Shown one piece after another: positions 46,819 through 55,088 of a stretch of 64,000 nt of DNA. The translations under genes were made by a program, and so were the position numbers. This stretch comes from Collinsella sp. (GTDB lineage: Bacteria; Actinomycetota; Coriobacteriia; Coriobacteriales; Coriobacteriaceae), in NCBI GenBank assembly GCA_018378775.1, contig JAGZWV010000001.1, positions 62,001 to 126,000 of the forward strand. Direction: 5' to 3'. The notes below the pieces were generated by a model that was not told the origin of the DNA, ran no database searches, and saw only the letters and a list, made by a program, of their open reading frames with translations. Position 1 is the first letter of the stretch. Each line of letters begins with the position of its first letter.

Positions 46819-48123
46819 CTACTGGTTGTCAGCAGCCGAGAAATCCATATCGAGCGAGGAAACGGCCCAGCCGATATGGTTGTCGGAGCGCACGAATTTG
46901 ACGGTGTACTCCTGCTCGCCGCCCTTGGACAGCGATGCCTTCACCTTGGCGGTCGTCTCGGTCATGGACTGATCCATGCCCTCGACGGACACGGTGGCAC
47001 CCTGCGGAATCGAGGAGATGATCATCGACTTAGCGTCCTCGGACAGGCTCGAGGCCAGGCAAGACTCGGCCTTTGCGGTGTCACCGTCGCCAGCAGCCTG
47101 GAACAGATCGGTAACGACAGACTCCTGAGATGGGAAGCCAAAGCCGCGCGTGTAGGCAAAGCCCAGACCGCCCGCGGCGATCAAAATGAGCAGAAGCAGC
47201 ACGATGAAGACTTTGAGACCCATGTGGCGGTGGCGACGACGGACCTTGGCCTGCTTACGATCCTGACGGTCCTGCTGGACCATCTCGGACTCGGACAGTG
47301 TAAAGAAGCCGGTGTCCGAGGGATCGGGCATAAACTGACCGGTCGCGCCCGTAGGATCGAGCGGATCGACGGCAGGGGCGTCCATCGCGGGCGCCGGAGC
47401 CGTGGCCATAGCCGTCTGGGCAGACAGTGCGGCAAGCGAATCATGCACGCGGGCAAGCTCATCGGCCTGCTCGGAAGTGAGCTGGTAGATGCCATCGGCA
47501 GTAGCGGCGTTAAAGGCGTCGAGTGCGTCGGAGGGACGGCCGGCGGCAGAAAGCGCCTGACCCATGCCGGCATTGAGCGCACGCGTGTCGTCGCGGGGGC
47601 CGGCAAAGTCGATAGCCGTGCGGTAGGTCTCCACGGCATCCGCCGGACGGCCGAGCTTAATGAAGCAACGACCGAGCTCGCCGAGTGCGGCGGCAGGAGC
47701 CGGATTGGCGCCGTCGATGGCAGCCTGACGGAAGGCAGTACCCGCGTTGGCATAATCGCCCGACTGGAACAGCGCATTGCCCAGGCCCAGATAGGCCTTG
47801 AACGGCGTGGCATAGGAAGCATCCTGCGTAGCAGCAGAGAACGCCTGGGCGGCCGTCGTGTAGTCGCCCACGGCGGCGAGCGCCTTGCCGCGGTTGGTGA
47901 GCAGCGCGCCGCGCTTGCCGTAGGCGCCGTCGTTGAGGGCGGCAGCATAAGCCTCGGCGGCCTCGGCATACATGCCCAGGTGCATCAAGGCGTTGCCACG
48001 AAGGTGATCGGCCTCGCCCATAATCTCATCGGGAGTCTTTGCCGCCCCAAGCATCTGGGCTGCAGCGGAAAAATCACCCGCGCGGTAAGCGGCGCGGCCC
48101 TGTTGGATCAGCTGGCTATTCAA
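46819..48123 (-). CDS. TPR-repeat membrane protein
   Basis: Function unknown. The 434-aa protein has about six tetratricopeptide-like repeats in residues 1-210 (for example AAYRAGDFSAAAQMLG, GNALFQSGDYANAGTAFRQA), a low-complexity Asp/Pro/Ala linker, a basic stretch (RQDRKQAKVRRRHRHMGLK), one membrane helix (about 302-322) and an extracytoplasmic C-terminal domain of about 105 residues resembling the DUF4878/lipoprotein-like fold (SVVTDLFQAAGDGDTAKAES). TPRs are thus cytosolic. Start TTG 48123 follows AAAGGGG. It is 11 bases after the cyclophilin gene and likely co-transcribed. Confidence 0.75.
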   Translation of the reverse strand: MNSQLIQQGRAAYRAGDFSAAAQMLGAAKTPDEIMGEADHLRGNALMHLGMYAEAAEAYAAALNDGAYGKRGALLTNRGKALAAVGDYTTAAQAFSAATQDASYATPFKAYLGLGNALFQSGDYANAGTAFRQAAIDGANPAPAAALGELGRCFIKLGRPADAVETYRTAIDFAGPRDDTRALNAGMGQALSAAGRPSDALDAFNAATADGIYQLTSEQADELARVHDSLAALSAQTAMATAPAPAMDAPAVDPLDPTGATGQFMPDPSDTGFFTLSESEMVQQDRQDRKQAKVRRRHRHMGLKVFIVLLLLILIAAGGLGFAYTRGFGFPSQESVVTDLFQAAGDGDTAKAESCLASSLSEDAKSMIISSIPQGATVSVEGMDQSMTETTAKVKASLSKGGEQEYTVKFVRSDNHIGWAVSSLDMDFSAADNQ

Positions 48124-48134
48124 GGAAGTCCCCT

Positions 48135-48677
48135 TTACTCGTGAACGATCTCGACATGGACGATCTCGTCGCCGGCACGCAGCTGCGAAATCACATCGAG
48201 ACCCTCGACCGTGGTACCAAAGACGGTGTAACCGGAATCGAGGTTATGCTGGGCACCCAGGCAGAAGTAGAACTGCGAACCCGCGGAATCGGGGTCCATG
48301 GAGCGTGCCATGGCAAGGGCACCATCGACATGACTGTTGCGCGGATTGGTGGCAAACTCGCCCTTGATGCAGTAGCCGGGACCACCGGTACCGGGCATGC
48401 CGTCGGGACCCTCAAGACCGGCAGCGACGTCGGCGCCGGACATGTCGCGGGTATTGGGGTCGCCGCCCTGGATGACAAAACCGGGCACATAGCGATGGAA
48501 CTTAAGGCCATCATAGAAACCCATCGTGGAAAGCTCGCAGAAGTTCGCGACATGAATGGGAGCGCCCTCGCCGTCAAACTTGACCTTGATGATACCCTTC
48601 GACGTCTCGATAACGGCGCACTCGTCGCCGGCAAGCTGATACTCGGGCGTGTAGAGCTCTTTCTTAAAACCAAACAT
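48135..48677 (-). CDS. Cyclophilin-type peptidyl-prolyl isomerase
   Basis: Cytoplasmic prolyl isomerase. The 180 aa contain FYDGLKFHRYVPGFVIQGGD, ALAMARSMDPDSAGSQFYFC and YTVFGTTVEGLDVI, the core cyclophilin motifs including the catalytic Arg in FHR and the GSQFYFC block. No signal peptide. ATG 48677 follows GGAAGGA. A promoter lies just upstream. Confidence 0.93.
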   Translation of the reverse strand: MFGFKKELYTPEYQLAGDECAVIETSKGIIKVKFDGEGAPIHVANFCELSTMGFYDGLKFHRYVPGFVIQGGDPNTRDMSGADVAAGLEGPDGMPGTGGPGYCIKGEFATNPRNSHVDGALAMARSMDPDSAGSQFYFCLGAQHNLDSGYTVFGTTVEGLDVISQLRAGDEIVHVEIVHE

Positions 48678-48716
48678 GTGGTTCCTTCCTCGTGCGTTTA
48701 AAGCATATTTGTACGA

Positions 48717-48746
48717 ATTGTAGCAATAAGCATGCGCTTACATCAA
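48717..48746 (-). promoter_or_regulatory. Promoter of cyclophilin-TPR unit
   Basis: Minus-strand TTGATG (48741-48746) and TACAAT (48717-48722) with an 18-base spacer, about 40 bases before the cyclophilin start. Confidence 0.65.
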
Positions 48747-48784
48747 TTGCGCACGTAGGTTATGCCGACTATGGCGAACTAATT

Positions 48785-49927
48785 TTAGGAACGCTGCTGC
48801 GGCTTCCAGGAACCCACGTTGGCGTCGTACTGGTTGAGCGCGCTGTTGCCGCTCTGCGCGATGGGCGCCAGGATCTCGCTTTGGTGGGAACTCATCGACT
48901 CGCCATCGGGAATGGCCAGCGAGATATCCCAGCTCTGGCAGATAACGTCGACGCGCTCATACATCCACTCGGCAAGCTGCTTTAAGTGAGCGATGTCGTC
49001 CGCATAGACCGTATCGTCCTGATACTTAAGGTTGTTGAGCTCATCTTGCGTCTTTTTGATCTGGTCGCGCAGGGCGTAGGCACTCTGCGACAGCTCCTGA
49101 CGGGTGGACAGCGGCGTTCGGAGATAGCCGTTGTTAAAGGAATCGATGACCTCACCGATCTGGTCCTCGTCACCGTAGGACACGATGGTCTGATACAGAC
49201 CGTCGAGCCTGGTATAGAGCTGATCATCGGTGAGCACGGTTTCTTCCTGGACCACCTCGGCAGAATCGTCCTGCTTGGTATCGTCCTCAGTCGCCTCGCC
49301 CTTTTGGCGCGTGGGGAAGGTGGTTTGTGCAGCTTGGCCAAACTGGTCGTAGAAGCCAGGCATGACACCCATGGGATCGGTCGTCACGAACCAATAGGCA
49401 CCGCCGCAAACGACGGCAAGGACCGCGATGATAATGAGCGGCTTGGGGATATGACGCTTGTGCTTGTGATAGGCGTCCTCGTCGGGATGCACCTTGCGCT
49501 TGGGTTTTTGGGCTTCGTCATGCAGGGAAACGGGCGTGGGAATATCGACCTTGGGGATACCGAAATCCTTATCGAAAGCCGGCAGCACGCAGGTCTCGTT
49601 AGGATCGGCGGCGTCCGAAAGAACCGCGGCAGCCGAGGCGGGCGCATGAGGCACCTCGGTATCGATCTGCTCTTGCGTTAGGCGCGGAAAGCCCGCAGTG
49701 CGGCCCGCTGCCAGGTCGGATGCGGCCGCGTCCTCAGAGAGGATACCCGGAGCGGGGCGCCCGCATTTGGGGCACGTACGATCATGCGGAGAAAGACGGG
49801 CACCGCAGCCCTCACAGAACACGAACTCGGTGTGCTCGGGACCATCGCCCGGACCCACATAGGCGTTGCAGTAGGGGCAAAACGAGGCGCCGTCCTCGAT
49901 AGTCTTAAGGCAATGCGGGCAGATCAC
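48785..49927 (-). CDS. Zinc-ribbon single-pass membrane protein
   Basis: Function unknown. The start is taken as GTG 49927, with GAGG five bases upstream, so that the protein begins directly with a zinc ribbon (ICPHCLKTIEDGASFCPYC; Cys3, 6, 17, 20), followed by a second ribbon (CEGC...CPKC; Cys38, 41, 52, 55). A Pro/Asp-rich linker, one membrane helix (about 162-182) and an extracytoplasmic helical domain (about 230-375) follow, giving 380 aa. The layout (cytosolic sensor-like ribbons, helix, outer domain) resembles the TPR protein nearby. An in-frame TTG at 49957 is possible but less likely. Confidence 0.7.
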   Translation of the reverse strand: MICPHCLKTIEDGASFCPYCNAYVGPGDGPEHTEFVFCEGCGARLSPHDRTCPKCGRPAPGILSEDAAASDLAAGRTAGFPRLTQEQIDTEVPHAPASAAAVLSDAADPNETCVLPAFDKDFGIPKVDIPTPVSLHDEAQKPKRKVHPDEDAYHKHKRHIPKPLIIIAVLAVVCGGAYWFVTTDPMGVMPGFYDQFGQAAQTTFPTRQKGEATEDDTKQDDSAEVVQEETVLTDDQLYTRLDGLYQTIVSYGDEDQIGEVIDSFNNGYLRTPLSTRQELSQSAYALRDQIKKTQDELNNLKYQDDTVYADDIAHLKQLAEWMYERVDVICQSWDISLAIPDGESMSSHQSEILAPIAQSGNSALNQYDANVGSWKPQQRS

Positions 49928-50030
49928 GGCATCCTCTTTTCGAAGCAATTCAAACAATCGAGGTTAGAGCATAACATCGCCACGGCCCCACAGGAACAAG
50001 GCACCAATTCAACATCGCCAGGGCGCGTAG

Positions 50031-52754
50031 CTACTTCTTCTTTTTGCTTGGCATCGAGACTTTGATGCCTTGGGCGGACTTGGTCACACGAGAGCGCTTA
50101 GCTCCGGTACTCTTCTTTTTCTTGGGCTGGGCCTGGGCCACGCCCTCGAGTGCGCGGGCCTCGGCCTCGCGAGCGGTGCGATCTTCGCGGCGCTGCGCCA
50201 TGTCGGCGGCGACGCGCTTGGCAAAACGTTCGGCCGTCGAGCCCGTCGAGCTCACCTTGCCGCCACCGCGACCCAGGCGGACGCGCACACCGCGGCCAAA
50301 ACCAGTTGCGGCATGACGACGACGCGGCTTGAGCGAATCCATCATCGCGGCGAGCTTAAAGAACACCGAGCAGGTAAAGACCACGATAACAGCCAAGATA
50401 ACCATCTGGCCCATCGACAGGTTGGCAATAGACAGCAGCTCCGGGAATCCGATAACGCCCACCAGGATGCCGGCGACTTCAAACACAAAGATCACCACAC
50501 GTAAGGGCGTGAGAGGCTGCGAGATGCGCCAGATTAGGCTGACGCTCGCCGCGCACGACGTAAGCAGGCACATCGTAGACAGCGTGAGCTGGCTAAAGCC
50601 AAACACGCGCGCCACAAAGATATCGAGCGCCGCAGCCAAAATGACCGCAATCGACGCCGGCAGTGCACGCTTGAGTACGTTGCTCAAAAACGCACCCTTC
50701 ACACGAGCATTGTTGGGCTCCAGGCCCAACACAAAGCCCGGCGCGCCGATGCAGAAGAAGTTAATGAGCGTCATCTGGATGGGCTCGAAGGGGTACGGCG
50801 GCAGCGCGATACACAGCGCCGCCAGGCCCATCGAGAACAGCGTCTTGGTCAGGAACAGTGAGGCCGAACGCTGCAGGTTGTTGATGGAGCGACGGCCCTC
50901 GGCCACCACGGCGGGCATCGAGGCAAAGTCGTTGTCGACGAGTACGATCTCGGCCACGTTACGCGCGGCATCGGAGCCGGCCGCCATGGCGACGGAGCAG
51001 TCGGCCTCCTTGAGCGCCAGCACGTCGTTGACGCCGTCGCCCGTCATGGCCACGGTGTGCTCGCGGCGCTTGAGCGCCTGCACGAGCTCGCGCTTCTGCT
51101 GCGGGGTCACACGACCAAAGACATGGTAGCGGTCCACTGCGGCATCGAGCTTGGCCGGCGTATCGAGCGTCGTAGCGTCCACATAAGCGTCCGCCCCTGG
51201 CACGCCCACCACGCGCGCGATCGACGACACCGTACGCGGGTCGTCACCACTGATCACGTTGAGGGTCACGCCCTGCTCGTTAAAATAGCCGATGGTCTCG
51301 GCCGCCGAGGTACGAATCTCGTCGCGGATGGTCACAAAGCCCACGGGCTCGGCCTCGCCCATCATATCGCCATCGGGCGTAAAGCCGTCCACGCGCGCCA
51401 CCACGAGCACGCGGCAGGTATCGGCAAGCTCGGCGACACGGTTCTCGACCTGCGAAAACACACGATCAGAGAGCACAAACTGCGCCGCACCCATCACATA
51501 GGAGCCCTGCGCAAACGACGCGCCGCTCCACTTTTTGGAGGACGAGAACGGAATGACCGACAGCGGCTCAGACACCTCGACCGGGCGATCAGCATAATAG
51601 TTGAGCAGCGCCTGGCAGGTCTCGTTGGCATCGGCCGAAGTCGCACGCGCCACGTTAGCCAGCGCAAAATCGAGCACTGTGGTATCGACGGGAACAGCCG
51701 CCTCGTCCGAGTCCACGCCAAAGCCAACACCCTCAACAGGCAGCGGGTAGGTGCCCTCGACCTCCATACGACCCGAGGTAATGGTACCCGTCTTGTCCAG
51801 GCACAGCACGTCGACGCGCGCGAGCGTCTCGATGCAGTAGAGCTGCTGCGCCAGCACCTTGCGGCGGGCAAGGCGCACCGTGGCGATGGCGAGCACCGAC
51901 GAGGTCAGCAGCACCAGGCCTTGCGGGATCATGCCCAGCAGGGCGCCCACCGTGGACAGCAGCGCCGACGAAGGCACATGACCAGCCAACAGCTCGGAGA
52001 AGCACCACGAAAGCGCGCTATCGCCCGGGGTTCCCGCGGCATCCCACAGCTCGCTCACACTTGAGGCAAACAACGCCAAACCGAGCGGGATCATGATGAT
52101 GCTCGCAAAGCGCACGATGGCGTTCAGCGCGTTCATGATCTCGGAATTGACCTTTTTGACGTATTTGGTCTCGTTATTGATCTTAGCCACGTAGTTGTCG
52201 GCGCCGACATGGATCACGCGGGCGCGCAGCAGGCCCGAGTCGATAAAGCTGCCGCTCATGAGCTCGGAACCGGGCTGTTTCTTGATAAGGTCGCTCTCGC
52301 CCGTCAGCAAGCTCTCGTTCACGAGAGCCTCGCCTGAAACCACCACGGCATCAGCGGGAATCTGGTCGCCGCGCCCCAGGCGGATGATGTCGTCGAGCAC
52401 GATCTGGTCCAAGTCGAGCTCCACCTCGGCACCGTCGCGCACCGCGATGGCCTTCTTAGAGGTCAGCAGCGTGAGCTTATCGACCATCTTCTTGGACCGC
52501 ATGGATTGAATGACGCCAATAGCGGTATTGAGGAACACCACAAACAGGAACGTCAGGTTCTTAAACGAACCGGTCAAAATGACCAGGAACGCCAAGATCA
52601 CGTTGATCAAATTGAACAGCGTGCAGAGGTTCTCGATGATGAGCTCTTTGACCGACTTGGTCTTGAGCTCCATGTTGCGGTTGATCTTACCGGCGGCGAT
52701 GCGCTCCTCGACCTCGGCGGTCGAGAGTCCGCGCTCGATATCCGTTGCTGCCAT
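50031..52754 (-). CDS. P-type cation-transporting ATPase, CtpE-like
   Basis: Membrane ion pump. Core motifs: phosphorylation loop CLDKTGTITSG, actuator LLTGESD, hinge AMTGDGVNDVLALKEADCS. The helix-4 signature reads IPQGLVLLTSS rather than the PEGL of Ca2+/Na+ pumps, and the helix-6 region (MTLINFFCIGAPGFVLGLEP) lacks the usual Asp. This resembles the actinobacterial CtpE group, reported to handle Ca2+, but the ion cannot be read from sequence. A strongly basic C-terminal tail of about 95 residues (GRGVRVRLGRGGGK ... QPKKKKSTGAKRS) follows the last helix and is unusual. ATG 52754 was chosen by similarity; GTG 52769 and ATG 52766 are alternatives. Confidence 0.85.
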   Translation of the reverse strand: MAATDIERGLSTAEVEERIAAGKINRNMELKTKSVKELIIENLCTLFNLINVILAFLVILTGSFKNLTFLFVVFLNTAIGVIQSMRSKKMVDKLTLLTSKKAIAVRDGAEVELDLDQIVLDDIIRLGRGDQIPADAVVVSGEALVNESLLTGESDLIKKQPGSELMSGSFIDSGLLRARVIHVGADNYVAKINNETKYVKKVNSEIMNALNAIVRFASIIMIPLGLALFASSVSELWDAAGTPGDSALSWCFSELLAGHVPSSALLSTVGALLGMIPQGLVLLTSSVLAIATVRLARRKVLAQQLYCIETLARVDVLCLDKTGTITSGRMEVEGTYPLPVEGVGFGVDSDEAAVPVDTTVLDFALANVARATSADANETCQALLNYYADRPVEVSEPLSVIPFSSSKKWSGASFAQGSYVMGAAQFVLSDRVFSQVENRVAELADTCRVLVVARVDGFTPDGDMMGEAEPVGFVTIRDEIRTSAAETIGYFNEQGVTLNVISGDDPRTVSSIARVVGVPGADAYVDATTLDTPAKLDAAVDRYHVFGRVTPQQKRELVQALKRREHTVAMTGDGVNDVLALKEADCSVAMAAGSDAARNVAEIVLVDNDFASMPAVVAEGRRSINNLQRSASLFLTKTLFSMGLAALCIALPPYPFEPIQMTLINFFCIGAPGFVLGLEPNNARVKGAFLSNVLKRALPASIAVILAAALDIFVARVFGFSQLTLSTMCLLTSCAASVSLIWRISQPLTPLRVVIFVFEVAGILVGVIGFPELLSIANLSMGQMVILAVIVVFTCSVFFKLAAMMDSLKPRRRHAATGFGRGVRVRLGRGGGKVSSTGSTAERFAKRVAADMAQRREDRTAREAEARALEGVAQAQPKKKKSTGAKRSRVTKSAQGIKVSMPSKKKK

Positions 52755-52789
52755 ACCACGTCCCATCACGTCGCGTCGGTATAAGAAAA

Positions 52790-52819
52790 ACCGCCCGGAC
52801 CATGCGAGGTTCGGACGGT
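52790..52819 (-). terminator. Terminator after tRNA-Arg(CCG)
   Basis: ACCGCCCGGACC and GGTTCGGACGGT form an imperfect 12-base stem; on the minus strand GGTTTTTC follows, 11 bases after the CCA end. Confidence 0.75.
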
Positions 52820-52830
52820 CTTACGTTCGA

Positions 52831-52907
52831 TGGTGCCCCATGTTGGATTCGAACCAACGGCCTTCTGCTCCGGAGGCAGACGCTCTAATCCCCTGAGCTA
52901 ATAGGGC
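52831..52907 (-). tRNA. tRNA-Arg (anticodon CCG)
   Basis: A full cloverleaf can be drawn on the minus strand: acceptor GCCCTAT/ATGGGGC, D-arm with GCTCAGGGGATTAGAGC, anticodon stem TCTGC/GCAGA with loop CTCCGGA (anticodon CCG, reads CGG), T-arm GTTGG-TTCGAAT-CCAAC. Discriminator A73 and an encoded CCA end are present. Confidence 0.95.
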
Positions 52908-52918
52908 CAACGTTTGGC

Positions 52919-52948
52919 ATTATACCCAAGTGCACCACGGGCTATCAA
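52919..52948 (-). promoter_or_regulatory. tRNA-Arg(CCG) promoter
   Basis: Minus-strand TTGATA (52943-52948) and a perfect TATAAT (52919-52924), 18 bases apart, placed 12 bases before the mature tRNA. Confidence 0.8.
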
Positions 52949-53027
52949 AATAAAAGAAAAAGCTTTGCAATTCCGAGGAAGACGCGGCGCAACGGCCCAC
53001 TTTAGAAGGCAAAAGCGAGTCAGATAG

Positions 53028-53033
53028 TATAAA
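53028..53033 (+). promoter_or_regulatory. Possible -10 element of the aromatic operon
   Basis: TATAAA (or overlapping TAGTAT at 53025). No good -35 match. Transcription would begin near 53040, leaving a leader of about 70 bases that contains the hairpin at 53054. Confidence 0.4.
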
Positions 53034-53053
53034 CTCTCATGCACCATATATAC

Positions 53054-53078
53054 ACGGCTCGCGATGCGGGCCGTTTTT
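53054..53078 (+). terminator. Terminator-like hairpin in leader of aromatic operon
   Basis: ACGGCTCGC and GCGGGCCGT form a 9-base stem (one G-U pair) with a GAT loop, directly followed by five T residues. It sits between the presumed promoter and the DAHP synthase gene, where a terminator makes sense only as an attenuator or as insulation from upstream antisense transcripts. A 20-codon reading frame (ATG 53039 to TGA 53101) runs through it but is not rich in Phe/Tyr/Trp. Confidence 0.5.
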
Positions 53079-53111
53079 GCAAAAGTTATCCATCGAGGTG
53101 AGAGGCACACC

Positions 53112-54134
53112 ATGATTGCAATTTTAAAGCAGAGCGCCAGCGACGAGGCCGTCGGCCATATCGTCAGCTGGATTGAGAAAAAGGGCCTGAAGACCGATGT
53201 CTCGCGCGGCGAGAATGAGACGATTATCGGCCTGGTGGGCGATACGACCAAGATCGACCCGTTCCTGCTCGAGTCCATGGATGTCGTCGAGCGCGTGCAG
53301 CGCGTCTCCGAGCCGTTCAAGCGCGCCAACCGTAAGTTCCACCCCGAGGACTCCGTCATCGACTGCGGCCACGGCGTCAAGATCGGCGGCGACCAGTTCC
53401 AAGTCATCGCCGGTCCCTGCTCCGTCGAGGGCGAGAACCTCATCCGCATCGCACGCCGCGTGAAGGCCGCCGGTGCCACGATGCTGCGCGGCGGTGCCTA
53501 CAAGCCCCGCACCTCCCCCTACGCCTACCAGGGCATGGGCCCCGCCGGCCTCGACCTGCTGTGCGAGGCGTCTGCCGAGCTCGACATGCCGATCGTCACC
53601 GAGATCATGGACCCACGCGACGTGCAGGTCTTCTTGGACAAGAAGATTGACGTCATGCAGATCGGCGCCCGCAACGCCCAGAACTTCCCCCTGCTCAAGG
53701 AGGTCGGCAAGACCCAAACCCCGATTCTGCTCAAGCGCGGCATGTCCGGCACGATCGACGAGCTGCTTATGGCGGCCGAGTACATCATGAGCGAGGGCAA
53801 CGACAACGTCATCCTGTGCGAGCGCGGTATCCGCACTTTCGAGACCCGCACCCGCAACACATTCGACCTTAACGCCGTGCCGGTGCTGCACCACCTGTCG
53901 CACCTGCCCGTCGTCGCCGACCCCAGCCACGCCACCGGCTACACCCGCTACGTCGAGCCCATGGCGCTCGCCGCGACCGCCTGCGGTGCCAACGGCCTGG
54001 AGATTGAGGTCCACGACGAGCCGAGCCGCGCCTGGTCCGACGGCGCCCAGGCCCTCACCCCCGATCAGTTCGACGACACCATGCGCCGCATCCGAGCCAT
54101 CCGCGAGGTCGTCTGCCAAGAGACCATGGAGTAG
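53112..54134 (+). CDS. aroF: 3-deoxy-7-phosphoheptulonate synthase (DAHP synthase, class I-beta)
   Basis: First step of the shikimate pathway: PEP + erythrose 4-phosphate to DAHP. Residues 1-70 form a ferredoxin-like regulatory domain (MIAILKQSASDEAVGHIVSW), as in Thermotoga and Bacillus-type enzymes where it mediates Tyr/Phe feedback. The TIM barrel follows with FQVIAGPCSVE, LRGGAYKPRTSPYAYQG, IGARNAQNF, LKRGM and VVADPSHATG. ATG 53112 follows GAGAGG; an earlier in-frame GTG/ATG (53064) lies in the hairpin. 340 aa. First gene of the aromatic cluster, four bases from tyrA. Confidence 0.96.
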   Translation: MIAILKQSASDEAVGHIVSWIEKKGLKTDVSRGENETIIGLVGDTTKIDPFLLESMDVVERVQRVSEPFKRANRKFHPEDSVIDCGHGVKIGGDQFQVIAGPCSVEGENLIRIARRVKAAGATMLRGGAYKPRTSPYAYQGMGPAGLDLLCEASAELDMPIVTEIMDPRDVQVFLDKKIDVMQIGARNAQNFPLLKEVGKTQTPILLKRGMSGTIDELLMAAEYIMSEGNDNVILCERGIRTFETRTRNTFDLNAVPVLHHLSHLPVVADPSHATGYTRYVEPMALAATACGANGLEIEVHDEPSRAWSDGAQALTPDQFDDTMRRIRAIREVVCQETME

Positions 54135-54137
54135 CCC

Positions 54138-55052
54138 ATGGGTACGGTGAGAAACGCGCGCGTTAACCAGGGCGGCCCCAAGTGTGCCGGCATCGTCGGC
54201 CTTGGCCTCATCGGCGGCAGTTTTGCCCGCGGCTATGCGCAGGCGGGCGTCCGCGTGCTGGCCTGGGACCCCGATGACGATGTCATGACGGCCGCCAGCA
54301 TGGGCACTGTCGCCGGAGAGCTCAACGACAAGACACTCGGCGAATGCGACATCATCGTCCTGGCCTGCTATCCCGAGGCATGCATCGAGTGGCTCGAGGC
54401 GCACGCCCAGGCGCTCGCCGACGCCACCGACACCGACGCCATCATGGGCCCCGTGGTGATCGACACGGTGGGCGTCAAAGGCATCGTGTGCGAGCGCGCC
54501 TTTGAGCTTGCCCGCGAGAACGGCTTTTACTTTGTGGGCGCGCACCCCATGGCGGGCACGCAGTACTCGGGCTATGCGCACTCCCGCGCCGACCTGTTCC
54601 AGGGCGCGCCGCTCGTGCTCGTGCCGCCCGCGGTGGACGATGCACTCAAACTGGAGCTTTTGGGCCAGGTGCGCGAGATGGTGCGCCCCTTGGGCTTTGG
54701 CAAGTTCAGCGTGACCAGCGCCGCCGAGCACGACCGCGTCATCGCCTTCACGAGCCAGCTTGCGCACGTGGTGTCCAACGCCTACGTAAAGAGCCCGACC
54801 GCCCAGGTTCACCACGGCTTTTCGGCCGGTAGCTACCGCGATCTCACCCGCGTGGCGCACCTCAACCCGCAAATGTGGTCCGAGCTCATGATCGACGACG
54901 CCGACGCGCTCGCCTTCGAGATCGACCATCTAATCGAGTCGCTTGGCGCCTACAGCCGTGCGCTCAAGGACCGCGACCAGCGCTATCTGGAGAATCTCCT
55001 TGCCGAGGGCGACCGCATTAAGCGCGCGCTCGACGACGAGACCTCCCACTAG
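54138..55052 (+). CDS. tyrA: Prephenate dehydrogenase
   Basis: NAD(P)-dependent oxidative decarboxylation of prephenate to 4-hydroxyphenylpyruvate, the tyrosine branch. The 304 aa start with GIVGLGLIGGSFARG (Rossmann motif, residues 18-32) and contain the HPMAGTQYSGY substrate loop and the C-terminal helical dimer domain (SAGSYRDLTRVAHLNPQMW). No ACT domain is present, so tyrosine control may act at AroF. The GGAG that begins translation lies in the last codons of aroF. Confidence 0.94.
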   Translation: MGTVRNARVNQGGPKCAGIVGLGLIGGSFARGYAQAGVRVLAWDPDDDVMTAASMGTVAGELNDKTLGECDIIVLACYPEACIEWLEAHAQALADATDTDAIMGPVVIDTVGVKGIVCERAFELARENGFYFVGAHPMAGTQYSGYAHSRADLFQGAPLVLVPPAVDDALKLELLGQVREMVRPLGFGKFSVTSAAEHDRVIAFTSQLAHVVSNAYVKSPTAQVHHGFSAGSYRDLTRVAHLNPQMWSELMIDDADALAFEIDHLIESLGAYSRALKDRDQRYLENLLAEGDRIKRALDDETSH

Positions 55053-55088
55053 ACCACCTATCACGCCAGGTCGAAAGGACCGAAGCTT

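Noticed and set aside
53124..54929. 601-codon minus-strand frame antisense to aroF and tyrA
   Set aside because: Same codon-bias artefact; both plus-strand genes have clear catalytic motifs.
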